Shown one piece after another: positions 23,440 to 32,725 of a DNA stretch of 64,000 nt. The notes under the pieces are model-generated. The model ran no database searches. It saw nothing but the letters and a program-made list of their open reading frames with translations, and was not told the origin of the DNA. The stretch covers positions 248,001 to 312,000 of the forward strand of contig MU623346.1 in NCBI GenBank assembly GCA_025201765.1, given 5' to 3'. Position 1 is the stretch's first letter. The number at the start of each line of letters is the position of its first letter. The stretch is from Daldinia sp. FL1419 (taxonomy: Eukaryota > Ascomycota > Sordariomycetes > Xylariales > Hypoxylaceae). Made by a program: the position numbers and the translations under genes.

Positions 23440-24850
23440 CTATAGAAACGACGCGAACCACGGCCGTTTAATGGTGGTGGGCTGTTTTAATTTGTTTAAA
23501 CAATATGAACCGTAATTCCTTGGAGACGGGCCAGGGCATTCGCAACGGCAACCGATGCCATTATCTTCTTCCGCCGCCCAGGTTCCGCTCCCAAGTAGCT
23601 GAGACTCTGGAAGTTGTCCACCCGGTGCGTTGGCCGGGCATTGGTACAAAAGGGCATGCCTGTATCCGAAATCCTCAAAATGGTGTACCTTTCGCGGATC
23701 TGCCAGCATTGCTATAGCAAGAGAATGCACTGCTGCGTCACCCCACTACGACGCTGTTAGATTTTCTTTCATTCAACAACGGAATGGTAAATAAAGCCGG
23801 AGGTACTCACCCGCTCAAAGTAAAACCCGCCCTTCTTATCTAGATACTCAAAGAGATCTTGATATGCCTTTGTTCGGAAGAAATCCATGTCGGCGATCTC
23901 AAAATTGCTCCAATAATGACACAGACTCCACTCGTCGCCGTATGCGTCGCGATTCGGTAGCCAACTCATGAATCGCCGAAATGGATATGGCATCCATGAA
24001 GCGGATACCGTGGCCTTCCAGAGGCTGCTCGTAGGAATACCCATCATTTCCTTCCAATCGGCAATCGAGCGGTATAAGCCCGGACAAGACTTTCCAACTT
24101 CCCACAGCGCAATCGTAAACCCGTAGACCTTTTTATGTCGTGCCATTTGTACGAAGGGGTCGTACGTGATGGCGCAGGTAAAATCGACATCGGGTTCGAG
24201 CCGCCAGTACCATTTGTACTTCTTCAGTACATCGAGCTGATAAAACTTGCTTTAAGGTCCGTCAGCCCGAGCTGCCAATTTAAAATGCGCCGGGGGCTAC
24301 GTCCGTAGCTCTCCCCTCCATATGGGACGAAAACTTACCCCGAATAAAAGCGACACATATGATGGTATCCTTCCTCCCCAGCATGTGGAATGCCCCTTTC
24401 TCCTTGTTCCTTAATATTTTCTTTCGCTGCGTTTATATCTACACCCTCGGGGAACGTCCATTGCGTCCTCGGTATGACATCGAATGTAGCATGACCTCGG
24501 GCCGTCTTGTTTAGTGTTTCTATGAAACTCGGATCCCACTGCTCATCGTTCAGGAACACGTAAGGATAGTTGAACCACCTGTTAAACTGTTTTTCTATTG
24601 AAGTGACAGTTCTGTTGGCCTTTTCCAATTCGTTATTCCGCGCAAGCATTACCAGGGCCGCATTTTCTCGTTTCGCGCTGATGTCGGGCTCCTGACACGA
24701 AGTGAAAAACGGTGCGTCAAGCTCGCTCGCGGGCCGAGGCACGCTATATTGCCATTGATGTACGACAACTTCGAAAATAAAAGGCCCAGCGACAGTAAGT
24801 ATTAGCCAGAGCGGCAATCGTCGTGCGGGACGGATGATCCGTCGTAACAT
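23440..24850 (-). CDS. Alpha-1,2-mannosyltransferase, KRE2/MNT1 family (GT15)
   Basis: Exons 24339-24850, 23811-24249 and 23440-23745 (introns of 89 and 65 nt) give 418 aa. A short cytosolic tail and a signal-anchor (LPLWLILTVAGPFIFEVVV) make it a type II Golgi protein. The GT15 core is complete: ENAALVMLARNNELE, YPYVFLNDEQW, MCRFYSGKFYQLDVL across intron 1, YWRLEPDVDF (metal/nucleotide region), WSNFEIADMDFFR with the Glu used as nucleophile in Kre2, and ERWGDAAVHS across intron 2. The enzyme should transfer mannose from GDP-mannose to O- or N-linked glycans in the Golgi. The C-terminus CRCECPGPSPRNYGSYC looks like the normal Cys-rich end. The frame continues open after the stop with two hydrophobic stretches. 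Confidence 0.93.
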
Positions 24851-26736
24851 GGTACGGGTTCTGTCCTCGTGCCCTTCTCAGATCATGGTCCAAGGGTGTT
24901 TTCCTACCAATTCGAGGAAAACGTCGGGGGAAGTATTGATATCGATAGCTGAGATGGGTTCGATTGGACTATGACGAATGATAATTCTCTTTTTTTTTTA
25001 AAAAAAAAAGCAGGGATACAAGAAAAGGGAGAAAAGGGGTCCTCAAGACTGAAAGTAGTAGTGTTTAAAAAAAAACAAAAAAAAAAAAAAACAAGGGCAA
25101 CAAGATACAACACGCGTGCGCCTGACAAAAAATCTTCAAACTGTGATTTTGATTTTCTAAACTGATTAAGACTTGATTACCTCCAGGCTGCAGGCAACAG
25201 TTTACAGGCCACAGGCTCGGGGTTAAGCCTTTGCGGCACAGGAGAAAAAAAAGCTGAGAGGATGCCGAGAGTCGAGATTGACTGGTCAGATGCTTGGTTT
25301 AGATGCCGGCTAGACACTGAATGGATACCGGCCTGACTGGCTGGATAGGCAATTGGTAATGAGGCTGAGCCGCAGCAAAATTGGATGGGGATGCAACGCA
25401 AAAGCAACAAAGCGTGGAGAATTAAGTAAAAATAGGAGGAAATCAATTCATTTTAATGAGCCACGGTCCTTGTCTTATGGCTTTAACGCCAAATCCTAAA
25501 AAAAAAAAAAAAGAGAGAGAGATCCAATTGTCGGTGAGTGCTAATAGATGGGATTCGCGCTCACCGTCAGCGGTTGGTACTACATTCTTTTTCTTTCTCG
25601 TTGCGAATTTGAAGGTTGTTAATGTTTAGTTTCTGTTTGGTTTCTCTTACCTACATCATGTAAGTAGGTAGTTAGGTACTTATGCAGCGACATCCATACA
25701 AGCTGGATGGATGGAAGGCTGGCTTGAATACTACTTTAGTCAGGTACGTTTATGTATATGTATATGGAAGTAGCTTCCGCTGTCACTCAGTACCTATAAT
25801 CCTAAGAGTCCCTGAGTCCGCAGCACAAAACTTTGCAGAGGTACATGCCTGTACTTGACGGTATCACGTTGATTGCAACTTCTTCGCAACTTCTTTCTCG
25901 GAGAACAGCACTAATCATGATTCGCTATTTCAGGTAGTACACCTGCGTCATAATGAGCAACCATGTGGAAAGGTTGATGGTTTCTCACATAATAATTAAC
26001 TATATCAAAGTTTCTTTGAATACCCAGGTACCTCACTTGAGTATAAGGATACTTTCAAATTTTAAGTAGTTAGTTACTTACACTAGTTACTTGAAATGAA
26101 AAGATTCCATAGCGCGTTTGAAGATTAATTCGAACTTGGGCTACCGATCAGCCCTACGCTTAGCTTCTAGCGATTATGCAGAATGCATTGTCGCAATATC
26201 GAATGAATCCTTTAACCTAGGTTAGATTCCTACCCACCAAGAATACGATTGCGTATCTACCCACCTATCTCCCTATCTTCATAGATTAGCCAATGATTCC
26301 TAATTGTATGAACTACGTCGGTAGAATTAAGAATAAAGTTAGTTGCTAGCAAAATAGTTTAAGGGATAACATGAGCAATAGGTACATGCATGATCGGATG
26401 GAAGTTTAAGTAAACTTCGGATGATAGGTATAACTATCCCTAAAAAGTACCTGTAAATTCAAGGTCATACAGTGACCTGAGTGAAAGCTCAAGCTGCCTA
26501 TGTACAGGTAGGTACCTAGTACCTATTTGCGGAACGTCCGGACTCCGATATGCAGCCCCCACCTCTGCCGAACAGCCCGCGATCTATGAGGACTCTTTCT
26601 TGTAAGCCCGTCTCTTCAATGTCGCATCTACATCTCCGCCAGCGGCCATACATACGCCACCCTTTAGTCGTTCACAACATCGACCTCCTATCCTACAATC
26701 GCGCGTCTATCAAGCTGTATTGATAAAGCCATATCT
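24851..26736. other. Intergenic, divergent promoters
   Basis: No gene recognised. A/T homopolymer runs at about 24989-25008, 25066-25091 and 25498-25512. C/T-rich sequence before 26737 probably belongs to the promoter and leader of the next gene. Short ORFs lack features. Confidence 0.6.
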
Positions 26737-27310
26737 ATGGATTTCGTTAACCATCGCGTGGCCCAAGAGGCCGCTAAAGACCCCTCCGAGTTCTAGTACG
26801 TCATGTCGCTTACCACCATTCTATCGCCGTAGCCTGGACTAACGAAGCCATCGCAGCACCGGTTTCGCCACCCCTCTCAACGCTATCCTCCTTCTCATCA
26901 CCCTCTACACGACGTATCTTCTCTACAAGCCCTCCCCACCCGTCTCTTTCCCCCGCGAGCCCCCCGCCGTCGTCTTCCGGACCTTCACCCCCCGCACGCT
27001 GCTCCATTTCAACGGGGAGAACGGCAAGCCAGTCTACCTCGCGGTCCGCGGGCGCGTCTTCGACGTCTCGAGCGGTCGTAATTTCTACGGGCCTGGTGGT
27101 CCTTACGAGAACTTCGCTGGCAGGGATGCTACGCGCGGCCTTGCGTACCACAGCTTCGACGAGGAGATGTTGACTAAGGATCTCGATGGCCCGCTGGACA
27201 AGCTCGAGGGCTTTGGTCCCGAAGAGTGGGAGAGCTTGCAGGGCTGGGAGGAGAGGTTTAATAGCAAGTATATGGTTGTTGGGAAGTTGGTCGCTGCGGC
27301 TGACGCCTAA
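26737..27310 (+). CDS. DAP1: Membrane-associated progesterone-receptor-like (MAPR) haem protein, Dap1-like
   Basis: Exon 1 (26737-26795) and exon 2 (26857-27310) are joined by a 61-nt intron (GTACGT donor, ACTAAC branch, CGCAG acceptor) to give 170 aa, typical for Dap1. After a short N-terminus comes one membrane segment (LNAILLLITLYTTYLLY) and then a cytochrome-b5-like domain: FRTFTPRTLLHFNG, PVYLAVRGRVFDVSSG, FYGPGGPYENFAGRDATRG (conserved haem-pocket Tyr), WEERFNSKYMVVGKL. Dap1 binds haem and stabilises ergosterol-pathway P450s such as Erg11 at the ER. The single-frame reading is broken by an in-frame TAG inside the intron, so simple ORF calling misses this gene. Confidence 0.93.
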
Positions 27311-29668
27311 ACGAGGACTGGAGTGCTGTGGAGGTCGCGTTGGATAGATGGGTTATGCGAATGTTCGGGCGCTAGGGTTGTCTTGTCTTTAACGAGTTTC
27401 AGTGGTTGCTATGAGATGAATCTTTATTTTATATCTATGAAGATACTGAATTAGACTGAAGCCTATCCCAATGTCGGCCGGCTCGATTTTTCCATGTACT
27501 TGCGTATATGAAAACCCTTTGGACCCTCGCCGTCTAGCATACATGAGGCTATCACATAACACTCATCCCATGATACAGCTAATCTCCCGTAAAATCAGCA
27601 AGGTATTTTTAATGTAGTACTTTATCTGGTTACACCAACTATCCAAGTACTCAATATAATCCGACTTATGGCTAGTTGCGTCTTTGTCTTTGGTGAGCAT
27701 AGTCCATATTCTTGTCCAACGAAACTGCGTACCCGTGATATGATATTGGATCTAAGGATGTTATCCCCCGAGGGTTACATCCCCGTCGTTTCCCCCGATG
27801 ACGATTCCCATATATCCAACAAGTATCATAGTATAGAACGTTGGAATGAGTTTACTCAGCTCTTATAAAGGGATATTTATCCTTCCGTTTCATACGTGGG
27901 TGGTTTTATTCCTTCAAGATATTTCCCCTGAAGACGGTTTGGGTGATACAGGACCCGAAGATACCTATGTAGTAGTTGTATTTGCCAAGTCGATTTCTAC
28001 TAGTCCACCCGAACTTCTCGTCCCTTCTAACCTAGATACTAATTGTCATTTTCATCTATCTATAGATACAGTATCTACAGCCGGGGGCGGAAAATGCTGC
28101 CGTATCTGCTATTATATGTGAGAACCTACGGTAGTCTTGTGTGTATAGGAGTGTCTTCGGTACCAACACCCATGAAGAATCCCAGTAAGTTTCCTAGCCA
28201 TTACCAGGCACCCGGGTCCTTTAACTATGAGCCGCCGCGTCGTCTTGAGCTATCGGGTACGTGACCGACGTCAATCCGAGATTACACTTCATCTAGGATC
28301 TCCCTTGGCACCCGTTATGTCTAAATTAGGCTAACTATAGAGGAAGCAATCAATAGCAGAACAGTACCTAGGTACATATTAAGCCCAGTCATATAAGTAT
28401 TATTCTCAAATCTCGACGTCGTCTCTAGACTAGAGCACGTGAATATCCCCTGGGTACCTACACTGGGTAAGTTAACGATGTGCCCCCTTTGGCTATGGGA
28501 CATTCTTTGGCGACGGTTTGGTCTGATTACCTTGTGCGATAGTCTTCGTGGAACGATGAGTTAGAAACCATTGGATGATAAAATATATTTATAGCAATTT
28601 GCAGGCAAACCGACTTTGCAGATTAAAATATAGCCAATCATGAGGGAAAACTCATTGGTGAATGCGCGAGTTCCCCTTCTCCTTACATATTAATCTATGT
28701 TTAATATATGAAACTAAAAAAAAAAAAAAGTTTATTGCTGGGATATAGCATACAGGTGCCGTAGGTAGGTATAGAAGACTGTTGCCTACTGCTTGGGGAT
28801 GTCTACAATTTATCGTCTCTTATTATCGTACTTATCATTCTATCCGAGGTGGTTCGTAGTAAAGACACGTATAGCAACGTAATAGGAAGCCGGTATATGG
28901 AAATCCGAGCATCGGCCCGTCAGATGAGCCACCCATAGCACGAGACTGGCGAATGGCTTTCGATATTATATCATTGTTGGTACGCAAATCAGTGTTGTAT
29001 TATATGGTTACATTCCCCAAAATCATACCCAGGGGCCAATCCTCACGGATAGAGCCGATGAGCTGGAGTCTTTTCTATCAACTCCTATCAGCATATTTTC
29101 TTCCCAATTCTATAACGTGCTAGATTGCTAATTTACCTGAGTTCCAGAGATAATTATCGTAAGTAACGTTCATGTCGCTGGATTCGGAGTCCTCTAGATC
29201 TACCCATCACCCTTGCCAGTGATCGAATATGAGGGTATATAGTAGATTAGGGGGGGTATCATATTTTCAGCTGCGGAGCTGGTCTTCGCAAAAGTCCACC
29301 TATCTGCGACTGCGACCTCCGACTATTTACCCGGCTAACTGCAGATATCAAGACGTCGTCGATTATCATAGTAAGATCATTCCACGTGATCGGTCATAAT
29401 TAACTAACAACTTCTCTATACTAGATTAGGTACGTGTTCGTGCCTTTCTATTAGCTATCCGTCAAATCATTAGTCTGGACTTGGCTAGCGACTAACATTC
29501 GATGTCGACTAGTTTTCTAATCCATGTTGTTGGTGTCTTGTCCTATCCCGAACCTGAATCCTATTTGTAAAGTCAACGGCGCTATTAAAACTCTCCACTT
29601 CTCCTCATTTCCAGATGCATTCGAGGTTACCAAGATATTTATCCAAGGTCTTTGACTAATCTGCTAAT
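27311..29668. other. Intergenic, no gene recognised
   Basis: About 2.4 kb of AT-rich sequence. Several 60-100 codon ORFs (for example 27668-28121, +) have no recognisable features or continuing exons. TACCTAGGTA palindrome near 28365. Confidence 0.55.
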
Positions 29669-31252
29669 ATGGCCAATCTCGACGAGCCTACGCCCGCGCC
29701 CGCGCCCGCACCCGCTTCTGCTACCACCTCTCTGGCGGCTTCTTATACTACTGGTGAGACTTCGGCTGGGTCGGCTGGCCCAGCGGGACACCCAACGCCA
29801 GCCGTAGTGCCGGGCTGGACAGATCAGCCGATTGCAGTTGCTCCACATGTAAGCTTTGAGAATTTTAGGGGCACCAGATTGGGGAAATTTCATGCTGCGT
29901 TTGACTGACTATTTTGTAAGGAGGAGGGCGACGACGATACAGACTCCGCTCTAGGAGAAGGCGATAAGTAAGATATACCGGCTTCTTATCAATAATACTT
30001 CCTTAAATCTAGGGTAACCGTATTGTGTATAAGCATTAATCTAACGAGGAGTGATAGTGCGAGCTCAACGGCGTCTCTCACTGAGAGTATCCTGGAATAC
30101 CGCACACTCAATGGCCGTACCTACAATAGCGGCAGGCATGGGACTGACAAGTATTGGGGACCCAACGATGAACGGCAAAATGAAGCCATGGACATGAAGT
30201 GAGTTGCAATGACCCTAAGTGATTTTAATCTTCTAATTTTCTCCAGTCATCACTTCATGACTCTTTGTCTTGGTGGCAATCTTTTCCTTGCACCTCTAAA
30301 TGATGACATAGAAGTAAGCGCGCTTATCAGCAGACGGCCAGAGTTTAGCTGACATTTTATAGCGAGTCCTTGATATTGGTACCGGAACAGGTAATTTGTT
30401 CCTCTTATCTTTGACTTTGACATGGGACTGACCAACTACCTAGGTTTATGGGCCATGTAATCGAAATCTACCGAGTTGAGCGTCATTCAGAGAGTTAACA
30501 AAGCTTTAGTGACATGGGAGATGAGTACCCAAACTGCGAAGTTATTGGAACGGATTTATCGCCAATCCAACCTACATGGTGTCCACCTAATGTCAAATTC
30601 GAAATTGACGACCTAGAACAAGAGTGGACGTATGCCCCAAATAGTTTTGACTATATACATATCCGCTATATGGTAGGTAGCGTGTCGGACTGGCCGAAGC
30701 TATTTAGGCAAGCATTTAAAGCACTCAAACCTGGCGGATGGATCGAGAGTTTCGAAGTCGAGGCCGATTATCGTAGCGATGATGGCACCCTGAAGCCCGA
30801 CTCAGCCATGATTATGTGGCGAGATCTATTCACCGAAGGTGGCAAGAAGTTAGGCCACCCATTCACTCTCCTGTCAGATGATGTACAAAGGAAAGGGATC
30901 CAAGATGCTGGGTTTGTAGATATCACGGTCAAAGATATCAAAGTGCCCATGGGTCCTTGGCCGGCGGATCCGAAGCTCAAGGAAATCGGACAATGGGCTC
31001 AATATACCCTCGAGCAAGATCTAGAAGGTAAATGACATTCTTTCACTTAGCGTCTCGCGTGACAACTCTAATAGGAGCTAATGAATTACTATAGGCTTCG
31101 TCATGTTCATGTGGAACACGGTCCTGGGGCGTTCTTTAGAGGAAATGCAAGTATTCCTCGCAGCCTTCCGGAAAGAATTGCGGTCGAGCAGGACCATCCA
31201 CGCATACCTCCCACAGCGTGTTGTATATGCTCGAAAGCCCGAGATCGCATAA
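29669..31252 (+). CDS. SAM-dependent methyltransferase, LaeA-like
   Basis: Eight exons (29669-29848, 29921-29967, 30058-30198, 30247-30313, 30363-30390, 30444-30456, 30510-31027, 31095-31252) all join in phase and give 383 aa. The N-terminus is Ala/Pro-rich and acidic. [22 protein letters not shown] is split by no intron and matches the usual family start. SAM motif I is [20 protein letters not shown], assembled from exons 5-7; exon 6 is only 13 nt. Later motifs include [46 protein letters not shown]. The C-terminus [12 protein letters not shown] is typical. LaeA and relatives are nuclear or cytosolic regulators or tailoring methyltransferases; which applies here cannot be decided. No metabolite cluster core is adjacent. 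Confidence 0.92.
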
Positions 31253-32725
31253 GTCCATGAAATCTCTAGCATAATGGTAGCAAAACAAGACTTTTTACAT
31301 GGCGATACATTGGATGATACATGTTTGATAGCGCGGAGGTACTTTCGTAAAGGAAAAGGGACCTCAACTATAATGAGGCTCTAGGAGGTATAGGTTAGGT
31401 ACCTTATACCTACAATCTTGCATGGGCATTGTCAACGTAGATAACTCGGATATGTAACATACCTAGATACCCTTAGTGTTCACAATATTCTTTGTAGAAA
31501 TAGATAACACGTGGTATGCTCTTTTCTTTTGTCTGTTTTGTTCTCTTTTTAGCCCCTTTTTCTCCCCCAATTGCGAAATCCTATTGGGGTAGGTTACACG
31601 ACGTATCTGAAGCGTCTATTGGTCAATTCCGATTAGTACGAGATACCTAATCTGCAGTTCTATGTATCCATGCGGTGCGTAAAATCTTAAATTCATATCG
31701 TCTTCGTACCTAACAAAGACCTATGGACAAAGTCAAGTTCTTTTATTAGATAGGTACTTAGATACCTTGGGTAGATCTTCGTCCAAGATACTCGTTCTTA
31801 ATATTTCTTCCAAGGGTAATACTAATAACCTATAGGGTATACGATAGTGCACTACGCTCAGGGGCGATACACAGGATGATGCGTAAACTTTGGCCTAGTT
31901 TACTAATACATCGTACACGTCGCTAGCAGGTAAGAGTAGACATAAAGTAGTATACGATAGAATATCGATCTCAGCATATATTAGAGCTTGAAGAATTTGA
32001 ATTTAAGTTTGAATTTAAATTCGGTTGATTCATGCTAAATGTACACCTGACTGCCCATATTCGTGTGAATGTTGCTTTTCTACCTACCTAGGTAGGTATC
32101 TAGGAAGGTAGATAGATAGGCTTAATGGGTTGCAAATACTTAGGTTGTATATCAAGAGCTTAGCAACCTTGAAATTGATCAAAATAAATAACTCTCCTTA
32201 TTTTTCTTGGCTTTGTGATAAGTCCCTTTGGGTCTATTTCTATTTTGATTTATGGGATTACAAGTTTAGAACTGTTGAATAGCTAACATATAATTGTTTA
32301 GTTGCACCGTATCTGCAACGAAAGGATTTAAGTACAGCTTTGTCGTAAAAGCAGCATCGTGATAAAGAATCTTACCTTTGGTTGTGTAGCGTATAAAAAA
32401 ACATTGGCAACTCTTTGTAGTTTATCCGCCTTGTTTATCATTCGCGGCTTTGGACGGATTGGTATATTAGACAGGTATGTTTCCTCGAGACTGCTGAAAC
32501 ATATTTGGCAGTTCATTCACTTTTACAAGCAATTCATTCATTTCTACAAGTAGTTAATTCACTTCTACCAATCATTCATTCATTCTTACAATTTATTCAG
32601 TCTTATCAAAAATTCTTACGAGCAAATTCATTCACTCTTGGTGCAATCCGTTCTATTCCAGTTGAAACTTATTTTTTTCTAATTTGCAATCCACCTTCTG
32701 ATATCGCATATATATTCAATCTAAG
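31253..32725. other. Intergenic, repeats upstream of kinase-like gene A
   Basis: No gene. Contains TACCTAGGTA at 32085-32094, GGTA microsatellite, a TTGAATTTAA-type direct repeat near 31995-32022, and the tandem ATTCATTC-rich array annotated separately. Confidence 0.55.
32505..32620. repeat. Imperfect tandem repeat, about 21-bp period
   Basis: Four to five degenerate copies of a unit like CAATTCATTCATTTCTACAAG lie about 100 bp upstream of the kinase-like gene A start, probably in its leader or promoter. Copies differ by several substitutions and small indels. Confidence 0.6.
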
